This document shows, piece after piece, positions 52,767 through 62,462 of a stretch of 64,000 nucleotides of DNA. The translations under genes were made by a program, and so were the position numbers. Numbering within the stretch: position 1 is the first letter of the stretch; every line of letters starts with the position of its first letter. Location: NCBI RefSeq assembly GCF_026107515.2, contig NZ_JAPCHW010000004.1:372001-436000 (forward strand), in the 5' to 3' direction. The notes under the pieces are model-generated. The model made no database searches, was not told the origin of the DNA, and saw only the letters and a list, made by a program, of their open reading frames with translations. Source of the DNA: Glutamicibacter sp. MNS18 (lineage in GTDB: Bacteria; Actinomycetota; Actinomycetes; Actinomycetales; Micrococcaceae).

Positions 52767-55700
52767 TTACACACTGTGAGACAACTCGTCCTGCGCATCG
52801 GCCCAGCGTGCCGCAGGATTTCCGCGCCAGTAGGTGTTGGGCGGCAGCTGTTCGCCACGCAGGACCAGGCTGGCCGGTCCGGCGGTGGTGCCCGCCCCGA
52901 TCCGGGCCGCCGGCAGGATCACGCTGTGCGGTCCCAGGGTGGAACCGGCATCCAGATGGACTTTGTCAATGGACATCACCCTGTCGTGGAACAGGTGGGT
53001 CTGCACCACGCACCCGCGGTTGACCGTGGAATGATCGCCCAGTGTCACCAGATCGGCCTCGGGAAGCCAGTAGCTTTCGCACCAGACCCCGTGGCCGATC
53101 CTGGCCCCCAACGCACGCAGGAACCAGACCAGGGCCGGAGTCCCGGAAGCCAGACGGGCGAACCAGGGAGCGGCCACCAGCTCGATGAAGCTGTCAACCA
53201 CCTCATTGCGCCAGATGAACGAGCTCCACAGGGCATGCTCGCCCGGGCGGATGACCCCGACCACCAGCCATTTGGCGGCCACGGCCAGCAACCCGGCCAC
53301 CGCACCGGCGGCCACCAGTACCGCGCCGGAGGCGAGCATTGCCAGCCAGGGCCCGTACTGCACGGTCAGCCAGTCCAGCACCCACAGCACGCCGACGGCG
53401 ATCGCCACCGTGCACAGCACCGGCACGGCACGCATGGCCTCCCACAGGCCGCGGGCGATCTTCAGTTTCAACGGCGGCCGGTAGGTCAGCTCCGACTCGG
53501 CATCCACGGTGGTGCGACGCAGCTTGGTGGGAGGGGAACCGATCCACGAGGTGCCGGCCTTCGCCTTGCGCGGGGTGGCCGACAGCACCGCGATCAGCGA
53601 GCGTTTGGGCACCCGGCGCCCGGCGTTCAGGATGCCGGAATTGCCCAGGAAGGCACGTTTGCCGATGCGTACCGGGGCGATGTGCATCCACCCGCCGCCA
53701 AGCTCGTAGGAGGCGACCATGGTGTCATCGGCCAGGAAGGCCCCGGAGCCGATGGTGGTCATCTTCGGGATCAGCAGCACCGTGGAGATTTCCACGTCGC
53801 GGCCCACCTTGGCGCCCAGCAGGCGCAACCAGACCGGGGTGAATTGGGAGGCGTAAAGCGGGAAGAGGGTGTCACGGGCGGTATCCAGCACCCGTTCGGT
53901 GGCCCAGGCCTGCCAGCCGATCCGGCTGGTGACCGGATGCCAGCCCTCGGTCAGGCCGATGGACAGCAGACGGACGACGATGATGGTGGCCAGCATATTG
54001 CCCAGGAACCAGATCCCGGCAGCCAACAGCACCGCCGGAACCAGCCGCCACCCCACCTCGGCGAAGGACTCCAGGCCACGCAGCAGCGGGCTGGTAGCGA
54101 TGACGGCCAGGGCCACCGGCAGCCACTGCCACAGGTTCAGCAGGATGGACCCCAGCCCGCCGGCCAGCTTGTTCAACGAGCGCACCGGGGCCACGTCGCT
54201 GGGCCACTTCGGCTTGGCCCTGGCCTCGCGCACGGCCGGTGACCCGGCATAGCGCGAGGCCGCGCGGGTGTGGCCGTAGACGCAGGACCCGGCCTCCACC
54301 ACGGTGTCCGCTGCGAGCACGCAGCCCGGGGCCAGCGTGGAGCGGGCCCCGACGGAGGCGCGGGCCCCCACCTCGATCGCCCCGACGTGCAGCTGGTCAC
54401 CGTCGATCCAGTAGCCCGAGACGTCCACCTCCGGTTCCAGCGTGGCGCCGGGCCCCACGCTGAGCATCCCGGTGACCGGCGGCAGGGTGTGCATGGTGGC
54501 GCCGGGATCGATCCGCGCCCCCAGCGCGCGGGCGTAGACCGGCAGCAACCAGGCGCTGGAGAGCGAGACCGGGTCCACCAGGTCCGCAATGTGCTGGGCC
54601 AGCCAGAGCCGGTGGTGCATCGATCCCGACCGCCGGTAGGTGCCCGGTACCAGGCCGCGCAGCAGCAGCCGGGATGCCGCCACTGACAGGGCCATGCGGC
54701 CCGGGGAGGAGACGAAAACCAGCCACAGTGCGGCCAGGACACCCCCATGCAGTGCCGGCCCGGTGCCGATGATGCCGGCCACTGCCAGCACCCAGTGCCC
54801 GATCTGCAGGTAGGTGAACCAGCGCAGCCCGGCCAGGATGAACAGCGGGACCGAGGCCAGGGTCTGCAGCCACTGCGTGCCGCGGGCGGTGCGCACCACC
54901 TCGCGCGGTTCGTTTGCTTCGGTCTGCGGATCCTGGGCGGCCAGGAATTCATGCAGGGCCCCGAAACGGGGGTAGTCGTAGAGGTCGGCCACCGTCACAT
55001 CCGGGTAGCGCACGCGCAGCGCGGAAACCAGTTGGGCGGCGCTGAGCGATCCGCCGCCGGCGGCGAAGAAGTCCGCATCGGGATCCTGCGGGGCCAACCC
55101 GAGGCTGGCCTGCCAGGCATCGGAGATCAGTTGGCCGAGGGCATCCAGGCCGTCCATGGCCGGTGTGTCCCGGTCCCCGGTCCCGGGCAGCGGCCAGGGC
55201 AGGGCGTTGCGATCGACCTTGCCGCTGGTTTTCATCGGCATGGTCTCCACCACGGCGAGTAGCGGGACCATGGGCGCGGGCAGTTCCCCGAGCAGCTCGG
55301 TGCGGGCGGTGTCCAGATCGTAATCGGCCGCGGCATTCAGGTAGCCGACCAGGATCTTGTTGCCCCCTCCGGTTTCGCGTACCGCGACGGCCGCACTGGA
55401 GACACCCTCCAGCGCATTGAGCGCTGCGTCGATTTCACCCAGCTCGATCCGCCGGCCGCCGACCTTCACCTGGTCATCCACCCGCCCGATGAAGACCAGC
55501 CCGGCGGGGTCGTTGAGGACCATATCACCCGAACGGTAGGCACGCTCCCAGCCCAGGGTGGGCATCGGCGCGTACTTCTCGGCATCCTTCTGCGGATCCA
55601 GGTAACGGGCCAGGCCGACCCCGCCGATGATCAATTCCCCGGATTCGCCCTCGGCTACCGGTCGACCATCGGGATCCACCACGGCCAGGTCCCAACCATC

Positions 55701-56669
55701 CAGGGGAAGCCCGATACGTACCGGGGCGGAACCGTCCATGAGGGCCGCGCAGGCGACCACTGTGGCCTCGGTGGGTCCGTAGGTGTTCCACACCTCGCGG
55801 CCGCCGGTGGCCAGCCGCGCGGCCAGCTCCGGCGGGCAGGCCTCGCCGCCGAAAATCAGCAGGCGGACCTGGGCCAGGGCCTGGGCCGGCCACAGGGCAG
55901 CCAGCGTGGGGACCGTGGAAACCGCGGTGATCGACCGGGAAATCAGCCACGGCCCCAGGTCCATGCCGCTACGGACCAGGGCACGCGGAGCCGGCACCAG
56001 GCAGGCCCCATGGCGCCAGGCCAGCCACATTTCCTCGCAGGAGGCGTCGAAGGCCACCGACAGCCCGGCCAGGACACGGTCCTCGGGACCCAGCGGTTCG
56101 TCGGGTAGGAAGATGCGCGCCTCGGCATCCACGAAAGCTGCGGCCGAACGGTGGGTGACGGCCACGCCCTTGGGTTTGCCGGTGGAACCGGAAGTGAAGA
56201 TCACCCAGGCATCGTCCTCCGCCTGCGGGGCGCGGGGGGAGCGGAACGGGGCCGGACGCTGGCCGATGACGGTGATCCGACCGGTGCCCGTGACGTGCCC
56301 GGCGACCGCCGCTTCCTCGAAGACCACCCGGGCACGCTCATCGGGGTCATCGGCATCCACCGGGACGTAGGCGGCCCCGACCCAGAGAATGGCCAGGATC
56401 CACAGGTACAGCTCGGCGGTGCCCGAGGGGATCCGCACTCCGACCTTGTCCCCGGCACCCAGCCCGGCCTGGTGCAGTTGCAGCGCGTACGCCTTGACCT
56501 CCGCAACCAGCTCGGCGTACCCCAGGATCCTCCCGCCGTCATCGATGGCCGCGGCATCCGGATACGCCTCGGCGGTGGCTTGCAGGAGTTCGACCAGGGT
56601 ACGCGCGGCGGGCGCCAGCGAGCTGCCCGGGAATTGCGCGGCATGGCGCACGGTGGTGGGCTGATCCAT
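52767..56669 (-). CDS. Pls/PosA-type non-ribosomal peptide synthetase
   Basis: This 1300-residue enzyme has an adenylation domain (~25-490), with FTSGSTGKPKG (158-168), NTYGPTE (295-301), YRSGD (378-382) and catalytic Lys484. A carrier domain carries the phosphopantetheine Ser541 (AGGGSLSAAQ). The C-terminal half has six membrane helices in pairs (~600-660, ~850-930, ~1090-1160) alternating with three hexapeptide-repeat, acyltransferase-like segments. This is the layout of epsilon-poly-lysine synthetase and the NRPS terminal domain. The binding-pocket residues read D-A-E-T-I-G-T-V-V-K, lysine-like. No condensation domain, thioesterase or other NRPS gene is nearby. Confidence 0.9.
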   Translation of the reverse strand: MDQPTTVRHAAQFPGSSLAPAARTLVELLQATAEAYPDAAAIDDGGRILGYAELVAEVKAYALQLHQAGLGAGDKVGVRIPSGTAELYLWILAILWVGAAYVPVDADDPDERARVVFEEAAVAGHVTGTGRITVIGQRPAPFRSPRAPQAEDDAWVIFTSGSTGKPKGVAVTHRSAAAFVDAEARIFLPDEPLGPEDRVLAGLSVAFDASCEEMWLAWRHGACLVPAPRALVRSGMDLGPWLISRSITAVSTVPTLAALWPAQALAQVRLLIFGGEACPPELAARLATGGREVWNTYGPTEATVVACAALMDGSAPVRIGLPLDGWDLAVVDPDGRPVAEGESGELIIGGVGLARYLDPQKDAEKYAPMPTLGWERAYRSGDMVLNDPAGLVFIGRVDDQVKVGGRRIELGEIDAALNALEGVSSAAVAVRETGGGNKILVGYLNAAADYDLDTARTELLGELPAPMVPLLAVVETMPMKTSGKVDRNALPWPLPGTGDRDTPAMDGLDALGQLISDAWQASLGLAPQDPDADFFAAGGGSLSAAQLVSALRVRYPDVTVADLYDYPRFGALHEFLAAQDPQTEANEPREVVRTARGTQWLQTLASVPLFILAGLRWFTYLQIGHWVLAVAGIIGTGPALHGGVLAALWLVFVSSPGRMALSVAASRLLLRGLVPGTYRRSGSMHHRLWLAQHIADLVDPVSLSSAWLLPVYARALGARIDPGATMHTLPPVTGMLSVGPGATLEPEVDVSGYWIDGDQLHVGAIEVGARASVGARSTLAPGCVLAADTVVEAGSCVYGHTRAASRYAGSPAVREARAKPKWPSDVAPVRSLNKLAGGLGSILLNLWQWLPVALAVIATSPLLRGLESFAEVGWRLVPAVLLAAGIWFLGNMLATIIVVRLLSIGLTEGWHPVTSRIGWQAWATERVLDTARDTLFPLYASQFTPVWLRLLGAKVGRDVEISTVLLIPKMTTIGSGAFLADDTMVASYELGGGWMHIAPVRIGKRAFLGNSGILNAGRRVPKRSLIAVLSATPRKAKAGTSWIGSPPTKLRRTTVDAESELTYRPPLKLKIARGLWEAMRAVPVLCTVAIAVGVLWVLDWLTVQYGPWLAMLASGAVLVAAGAVAGLLAVAAKWLVVGVIRPGEHALWSSFIWRNEVVDSFIELVAAPWFARLASGTPALVWFLRALGARIGHGVWCESYWLPEADLVTLGDHSTVNRGCVVQTHLFHDRVMSIDKVHLDAGSTLGPHSVILPAARIGAGTTAGPASLVLRGEQLPPNTYWRGNPAARWADAQDELSHSV

Positions 56670-56887
56670 GATCAGAATCGATCCGTTCCTTCACTGGCCT
56701 GCAAGGCAGGCACGCGGTGCACCGGAGGGGGACGGTGCCTGTGGAATGGATCCTGGGAGGGGCGGAAAGCGTGGTGATTTCCGGTTCAAGTAAACCACCG
56801 ATGCACCGCTACCTGCACAGTGTGACCAGTGAAATTCCGCACCCCGGGACAGCTGGTGGACGGCCGGAGGTGCTGCCGTCCGTTGGC

Positions 56888-57856
56888 CTACGGCAGCAGC
56901 AGCACCTTCCCGGTGGTCTGGCGCCCCTCCAGTGCACGGTGGGCATCGGCGGCCCTGGCCATCGGGAACTCGGCACCGATGCGCACATCGATCTTGCCCT
57001 CGGCTACCCAGCCCAGCACGTCACCGAACCGCCAGGCCCGTTCCTCGGGGGTGGTCAGGAAATCCGCGAGCTTCGGACGGGTGACGGTCAGCGACCCGCC
57101 GGCGTTCAGGCGCTGCAGGTCCAGCGGCGGAACCTGCCCGCTGGCCCCGCCGAAGAGCACCAGTGTGCCGCGGCGCCTGAGCGCCTCCAGCGACATCTCG
57201 AAGGTATCCTTGCCGATCCCGTCATAGACCGCATGCACACCGCTCCCGCCAGTCACCTTGGCCACGGTCTGCGGCACCTGGTCGTAATCCACCACATAGT
57301 CCGCACCGGCGGCCTTGGCCAGGTCCTTCTTCTGCTGGGTGGAGGCGGTGGTGATCACGGTCGCCCCCTTGAGCTTGAGCATCTGGGTCAGCAGCAACCC
57401 CACCCCGCCGGCCCCGGCATAGGTCAGCACCACGTCCCCGGAACGCACCATGTAACTGGAATGGATCAGGTAATGGGCGGTGCAGCCCTGCAGTGGCAAG
57501 GCCGCGGCAAGGCGCAGGTCCACCGCATCCGGCACCTTGCCCAGCACCGCGGCATCAACCACCACGAACTGTGCATATCCGTTAACCCCCTCGGACGTCG
57601 CTACCCGGTCACCGACTTTCAGGTTTCGCACCCCCGGCCCCACCTCGGTGACCGTGCCGGCGAACTCCGAACCCGGCGTGAAGGGGTAGTCCACCGGGTA
57701 GGTGCCCGAGCGCTGGTAGGTCTCGATGAAGTTCAGTCCTGCGGCAGCCACCTCCACCTGCACCTGACCCTCACCTGGCGTGGGGATTTGTGTCTCGACG
57801 TACTCCAAGACTTCGGGCCCGCCGGCCTGGTTGGCCACAATCGTGTACTGTGTCAT
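56888..57856 (-). CDS. NADPH:quinone oxidoreductase (zinc-independent MDR family)
   Basis: This 322-residue enzyme is a medium-chain dehydrogenase/reductase of the quinone oxidoreductase (QorA) type. It has the GroES-like N-domain with LNFIETYQRSGTYPVDYPFTPGSEFAGTV and the NADPH fold with TYAGAGGVGLLLTQMLKLKGA. The zinc-ligand cysteines of true alcohol dehydrogenases are absent. The start is chosen at TQYTIVANQ, because the upstream extension shows no homology. It is divergent from argC across a region with an ArgR-like box. The physiological quinone or enone substrate is unknown. Confidence 0.92.
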   Translation of the reverse strand: MTQYTIVANQAGGPEVLEYVETQIPTPGEGQVQVEVAAAGLNFIETYQRSGTYPVDYPFTPGSEFAGTVTEVGPGVRNLKVGDRVATSEGVNGYAQFVVVDAAVLGKVPDAVDLRLAAALPLQGCTAHYLIHSSYMVRSGDVVLTYAGAGGVGLLLTQMLKLKGATVITTASTQQKKDLAKAAGADYVVDYDQVPQTVAKVTGGSGVHAVYDGIGKDTFEMSLEALRRRGTLVLFGGASGQVPPLDLQRLNAGGSLTVTRPKLADFLTTPEERAWRFGDVLGWVAEGKIDVRIGAEFPMARAADAHRALEGRQTTGKVLLLP

Positions 57857-57992
57857 CCTCGGTTCCATCCCTTCAATCAGCGTCATCGGCTGTAAGTCGC
57901 GCACGGTGCGAATTATTCCCCCTGCCAGTCTAGGGCCGTAGGCCGGACAGAACCCGGAAGGGTCGGCGCGGATGGCGAACCCGGACGCAAAG

Positions 57993-58040
57993 TATGAATA
58001 TTTATTAGGTTTCATGCATATTCAGCGGTAGGGTTAATCC
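57993..58040 (+). promoter_or_regulatory. argC promoter with ArgR box (leaderless start)
   Basis: TATGAATATTTATTA (57993-58007) and TCATGCATATTCA (58012-58024) resemble tandem ARG boxes. They cover a possible -35 (TTAGGT, 58005-58010) and the spacer. The -10 TAGGGT (58029-58034) is exactly six bases from the argC ATG. This island is much richer in A/T than its surroundings. ArgR, encoded at the end of the cluster, would repress here. Confidence 0.65.
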
Positions 58041-59072
58041 ATGACGATTTCAGTAGCTGTCTCTGGCGCCAGCGGCTATGCCGGTGGCGAAGTCCTGCGA
58101 ATCCTGGCCAACCACCCGCAGGTGGAAATCGGTGCCATTACCGCGCACTCCCAAGCCGGAACCCGATTGGGGGCCATCGCCCCGCACCTGCACGCGCTCG
58201 CCGAGAAGGTGTTGGTTGAAACCACCGTGGAAAACCTGGCCGGACACGATGTCGTATTCCTGGCCCTGCCCCACGGCGCCAGTGCCGAGATTGCCGCCCA
58301 ACTGCCCGCCGACACCCTGGTCATCGATGCGGGGGCCGACCACCGGCTGACCTCGGCCAAGGCCTGGGCCAAGTTCTACGGCGAAGGCTATGCCGGGCAC
58401 TGGCCCTACGGCCTGCCCGAACTGCCCGGGCACCGCGAGGCGCTGCGCGGGGCCAAACGCATCGCCGTGCCCGGCTGCTACCCGACCGGAGCGCAGCTGG
58501 CCCTGGCCCCCGGGTACGGGGCCGGTCTGCTTGAGCCCTCCGACGTGGTCATCGTCTCGGCCTCCGGCACCTCGGGCGCCGGGAAGAGCGCCAAACCGCA
58601 CCTGCTGGGCAGCGAGACCATGGGATCGATGAGCCCCTATGGCGTGGGTGGCTCGCACCGCCACACCCCGGAGATCGAGCAGGGCCTGTCCTTGGTGGCC
58701 GGCGAGCCGGTCCAGGTCTCCTTCACCCCGACCCTGGCCCCGATGCCCCGCGGTATCCTGACCACCGCCACCGCACGGGTCAAACCCGGCACCACCGCGG
58801 ACCAGCTGCGCTCGGCCTGGCAGCGTGCCTATGCCGAGGAGCCCTTCGTGACCCTGCTGCCCGAGGGGCAGTGGCCGGGCACCGGCAATGTGCTGGGAAC
58901 CAACCAGGTGCAGCTGCAGCTGGCCCTGGACGAGCACGCCTCGAGGGTGATCGTCACCGCGGTGATCGACAACCTCACCAAGGGCACTGCCGGCGGCGCC
59001 GTGCAGTCGATGAATATCGCCCTGGGCCTTGAGGAAACCACCGGATTGAGAATGCAGGGAGTCGCACCGTGA
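58041..59072 (+). CDS. argC: N-acetyl-gamma-glutamyl-phosphate reductase
   Basis: This NADPH-dependent enzyme is the third step of arginine synthesis. It has 343 residues with the dinucleotide-binding motif [16 protein letters not shown] and catalytic cysteine in [13 protein letters not shown] (about Cys146). It is the first gene of argCJBDFR. The start codon follows a -10 element by six bases, so it is probably translated from a leaderless message. Its stop overlaps the argJ start (GTGA). Confidence 0.97.
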   Translation: MTISVAVSGASGYAGGEVLRILANHPQVEIGAITAHSQAGTRLGAIAPHLHALAEKVLVETTVENLAGHDVVFLALPHGASAEIAAQLPADTLVIDAGADHRLTSAKAWAKFYGEGYAGHWPYGLPELPGHREALRGAKRIAVPGCYPTGAQLALAPGYGAGLLEPSDVVIVSASGTSGAGKSAKPHLLGSETMGSMSPYGVGGSHRHTPEIEQGLSLVAGEPVQVSFTPTLAPMPRGILTTATARVKPGTTADQLRSAWQRAYAEEPFVTLLPEGQWPGTGNVLGTNQVQLQLALDEHASRVIVTAVIDNLTKGTAGGAVQSMNIALGLEETTGLRMQGVAP

Positions 59073-60247
59073 GCCAACCAACCGCCAGCACCGGAATTAC
59101 CGCACCGGCCGGCTTCACCGCCGCAGGGGTTGCGGCCGGCTTGAAATCCACCGGCGCCAACGACGTCGTGGTGGTGCGCAACCTGGGACCCGAGTTCTCC
59201 GCCGCCGCGGTGTTCACCTCCAACAGGGTGGCCGCGGCCCCGGTGCACTGGTCCCGGCAGGCCGTGTCCGACGGCCGAGCCGAGGCGATTGTGCTGAATT
59301 CCGGCGGGGCCAATGCCTGTACCGGACCCGAGGGATTCGCCAACACCCACCGCACCGCCGAATACGCGGCCGAGCTGCTCGGCATTTCGGCGTCTGACGT
59401 GCTGGTGGCCTCCACCGGGCTGATCGGCATGCAGCTACCCATGGACAAGCTGCTGCCCGGGGTCAGCCAGGCGATCGGGGCGCTGGAGTCTTCCGAGCAG
59501 GCCGGGCTGCAGGCGGCGCAGGGCATCATGACCACCGACACCGTGCCCAAGCAGGCGGTCCGCCGCGGCACCGGGTACACCATCGGGGGCATCGCCAAGG
59601 GCGCGGGCATGCTGGCCCCGGGGCTGGCCACCATGCTGGTGGTGCTCACCACCGATGCCAAGCTCCAGGCGGCCGGCCTGGATGCGGCGCTGCGCAGTGC
59701 GACCGCGCTGAGCTTCGACCGTGCCGACTCCGATGGCTGCATGTCCACCAACGACACCGTGGCCCTGCTGGCCTCCGGTGCCTCCGGGACCAGCCCGGAA
59801 CCGGGGGAATTCACCGTGCTGCTGACCGAGCTGTGCCGGGAACTGGCCAAGGCGCTGATCGATGACGCCGAGGGCGCGGATCACACCATCGCGGTGCGAA
59901 CCTTCAACGCCGCCACCGAGGCCGACGCCCTGGAGGTCTCCCGGGCGGTGTCCCGCTCCAACCTGGTCAAGACCGCGATCTTCGGCAAGGACCCGAACTG
60001 GGGCCGGGTGCTCTCCGAGGTCGGCACCACCCAGGCGGCATTCGAACCCGACGAGCTGAACGTGTCGATCAACGGCATCATGGTCTGCCGTGCCGGGGCA
60101 GTGGGTGAGGACCGCGACCTGGTTGACCTGCAGGAGCGCGAGGTGTCGATCGAGATCGACCTGAACGCCGGAACCGAGGAAGCCACCATCCTGACCAACG
60201 ACCTGACCCACGACTACGTGCACGAGAACTCCGCCTACTCCAGCTAG
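59069..60247 (+). CDS. argJ: Glutamate N-acetyltransferase / amino-acid acetyltransferase ArgJ
   Basis: This 392-residue Ntn-type enzyme recycles the acetyl group from N-acetylornithine to glutamate. Bifunctional forms also use acetyl-CoA. It self-cleaves before the catalytic threonine in [17 protein letters not shown] (about Thr189), producing alpha and beta chains. The GTG start overlaps the argC stop, and argB follows after 11 bases. No separate argA is seen in the window, which suits a bifunctional enzyme. Confidence 0.96.
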   Translation: MSQPTASTGITAPAGFTAAGVAAGLKSTGANDVVVVRNLGPEFSAAAVFTSNRVAAAPVHWSRQAVSDGRAEAIVLNSGGANACTGPEGFANTHRTAEYAAELLGISASDVLVASTGLIGMQLPMDKLLPGVSQAIGALESSEQAGLQAAQGIMTTDTVPKQAVRRGTGYTIGGIAKGAGMLAPGLATMLVVLTTDAKLQAAGLDAALRSATALSFDRADSDGCMSTNDTVALLASGASGTSPEPGEFTVLLTELCRELAKALIDDAEGADHTIAVRTFNAATEADALEVSRAVSRSNLVKTAIFGKDPNWGRVLSEVGTTQAAFEPDELNVSINGIMVCRAGAVGEDRDLVDLQEREVSIEIDLNAGTEEATILTNDLTHDYVHENSAYSS

Positions 60248-60258
60248 GAACCAGCCAG

Positions 60259-61179
60259 ATGAGTGAAACCCAACCCACCGCCATGGACGAGGCCCAACGC
60301 AAGTCCGAGGCCCTGATCGAGGCGCTGCCGTGGATCCAGCGTTTCGCCGGATCCACCATGGTCATCAAGTACGGTGGCAACGCCATGGTCAACGAGGAGC
60401 TGCGCCGCGCCTTCGCCGAGGACATCGTGTTCCTGCGACACGTGGGCATCAACCCGGTGGTGGTGCACGGTGGCGGACCGCAAATCAACAAGATGCTGCG
60501 GAAACTGGGCATCGAATCAGAGTTCCGTGGCGGGCTGCGGGTCACCACCCCCGAGGCGATGGACGTGGTGCGGATGGTGCTTACCGGACAGGTGCAGCGC
60601 GATTTGATCGGGCTGATCAACTCGCACGGACCGTACGCCGTGGGGCTCTCCGGAGAGGACGGCGCCACCTTGCAGGCGGTGCGTACCGGAACCACCGTGG
60701 ACGGGGTGGAAGTGGATCTGGGACTGGTCGGGGAGGTCACCGGGGTCCGTACCGACCAGGTGGACAACCTGCTGGCCGCCACGATGATCCCGGTGATTTC
60801 CACCGTGGCCCCGGAATTCGACGCGGCCGGGGAACCGACCGGTGCGGTGCTCAACGTCAACGCCGATACCGCCGCTGCCGCCCTGGCCGCGGCGTTGGGT
60901 GCCTCCAAGCTGGTGATCCTCACCGACGTGGAGGGGCTCTATGCCGCCTGGCCGGACAAGTCCTCGCTGATCACCTCGCTCACCGCCGAGGAGCTGCGCC
61001 GGATGCTGCCGGACCTGCAATCCGGGATGATCCCGAAGATGGCCGCCTGCCTGGCCGCGGTGGACGCCGGGGTGGCCCGCGCACATATCGTCGACGGACG
61101 TCAACCACATTCCATGTTGCTTGAAGTTTTCACCACTGCCGGGGTTGGTACCCAGGTGGTGCCCGGAAAGGACGGATAA
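60259..61179 (+). CDS. argB: Acetylglutamate kinase
   Basis: This amino-acid kinase of 306 residues phosphorylates N-acetylglutamate. It has VIKYGGNAM at the N-terminus, [14 protein letters not shown], the [30 protein letters not shown] nucleotide site and ..[17 protein letters not shown]. An N-terminal helix of ~25 residues precedes the core, as in arginine-inhibited forms, so feedback inhibition is plausible. Its stop overlaps the argD start (TAATG). Confidence 0.97.
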   Translation: MSETQPTAMDEAQRKSEALIEALPWIQRFAGSTMVIKYGGNAMVNEELRRAFAEDIVFLRHVGINPVVVHGGGPQINKMLRKLGIESEFRGGLRVTTPEAMDVVRMVLTGQVQRDLIGLINSHGPYAVGLSGEDGATLQAVRTGTTVDGVEVDLGLVGEVTGVRTDQVDNLLAATMIPVISTVAPEFDAAGEPTGAVLNVNADTAAAALAAALGASKLVILTDVEGLYAAWPDKSSLITSLTAEELRRMLPDLQSGMIPKMAACLAAVDAGVARAHIVDGRQPHSMLLEVFTTAGVGTQVVPGKDG

Positions 61180-62459
61180 TGCCCACGACCAGCAACCACC
61201 CCCAGTCCTCCACCGATGCCTTGGCGGCATTGGGTGCGCTGCCCTCGGCGGCGGTGACTTCCACCGCGCTGACCGAACGCTACGCCTCGGCGCTGCTGGG
61301 TGTCTTCGGCACCCCGCAGCGGGTGCTGGTGCGCGGCTCGGGCTGCCATGTCTGGGATGCCGATGGCCGCCAGTACCTGGATCTGCTCGGCGGGATCGCG
61401 GTCAACACCCTGGGCCACGCCCACCCGTTGCTGACCAGCGTGATCTCCTCCCAGCTGGCCACCTTGGGCCATGTGTCCAACTTCTTCACCTCGCCGGCCC
61501 AGATCTCGCTGGCCGAGCGCCTGCTGGAGATCTCCGCGGCCCCCGGGGGCTCGAAGGTGTTCTTCACCAACTCCGGCACCGAGGCCAACGAGGCCGCGTT
61601 GAAACTGGCCCGGCGCAATGCCGGGACCGCGGACAAGCCGCGCACCAAGGTCATCGCCCTGGAGAACGCGTTCCACGGGCGCAGCCTCGGGGCGCTGTCG
61701 CTGACCTGGAAGAAGGCCTACCGCGAGCCGTTCGAGCCGTTGCCCGGCAACGTGGAATGGGTGCCGGCCGGGGATATCGAGGCGCTGCGCGCGGCCGTGG
61801 ACGAGAGTGTCCAGGCGGTGTTCATCGAGCCCATCCAGGGTGAGGCCGGGGTGCGGGAACTGGATGTCGACTACCTGCGTGCCGCCCGGGCCATCACCCA
61901 CCAGGCCGGTGCCCTGCTCATCTTCGACGAGGTGCAGACCGGTATGGGACGCACCGGACAGTACTTCGCCTCCGCCCCGGTACTGCCGGATGTGATGACC
62001 CTGGCCAAGGGTCTGGGCGGCGGGTTCCCGATCGGCGCGATGCTCACCTTCGGGCACCGCACCAGCGACCTGTTGAATCCCGGGGACCACGGCACCACCT
62101 TCGGCGGCAACCCGGTGGCCACCGCCGCGGCACTGGCCACCATCCACGTGATCGACAAGGAGCAGCTGCTCTCCCACGTGGCCGAGACCGGCCAGTGGCT
62201 GCGTGAGGAGCTGTCCGCGATCACCGGGATCAGCCAGGTGCGTGGACGGGGCCTGCTCATCGCCTTCGACCTCGACAAGCCGATCGCCGCCCAGGTGGTC
62301 AGCGCGGGACTGGATGCCGGATTCATCATCAACACCACCGGGCCGGCCACCATCCGGCTGGCCCCGCCACTGGTCATCACGCGTGACCAGCTGACCACCT
62401 TCATCGACAAGCTGCCTGCCCTGATCGGCCAGGGGCTGCTGACCCACAAGGAGAACTAG
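61179..62459 (+). CDS. argD: Acetylornithine aminotransferase
   Basis: This class III PLP aminotransferase has 426 residues. It shows NSGTEANEAALKLAR, ALENAFHGRSLGALSLTWK, FDEVQTGMGRTG and the Schiff-base lysine in TLAKGLGGGFPIGA (about Lys277). It makes N-acetylornithine from N-acetylglutamate semialdehyde and may also act in lysine synthesis. It is translationally coupled to argB by TAATG, and argF starts three bases after its stop. Confidence 0.96.
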   Translation: MPTTSNHPQSSTDALAALGALPSAAVTSTALTERYASALLGVFGTPQRVLVRGSGCHVWDADGRQYLDLLGGIAVNTLGHAHPLLTSVISSQLATLGHVSNFFTSPAQISLAERLLEISAAPGGSKVFFTNSGTEANEAALKLARRNAGTADKPRTKVIALENAFHGRSLGALSLTWKKAYREPFEPLPGNVEWVPAGDIEALRAAVDESVQAVFIEPIQGEAGVRELDVDYLRAARAITHQAGALLIFDEVQTGMGRTGQYFASAPVLPDVMTLAKGLGGGFPIGAMLTFGHRTSDLLNPGDHGTTFGGNPVATAAALATIHVIDKEQLLSHVAETGQWLREELSAITGISQVRGRGLLIAFDLDKPIAAQVVSAGLDAGFIINTTGPATIRLAPPLVITRDQLTTFIDKLPALIGQGLLTHKEN

Positions 62460-62462
62460 CCC

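Noticed and set aside
52755-54242. Long plus-strand open frame (495 codons) opposite the NRPS gene
   Set aside because: It is the antisense of a high-GC coding region, is rich in Gln/Gly/Arg/Pro without domain motifs, and lies wholly inside a well-supported gene. The same applies to the long antisense frames over pheT and argC-argF.
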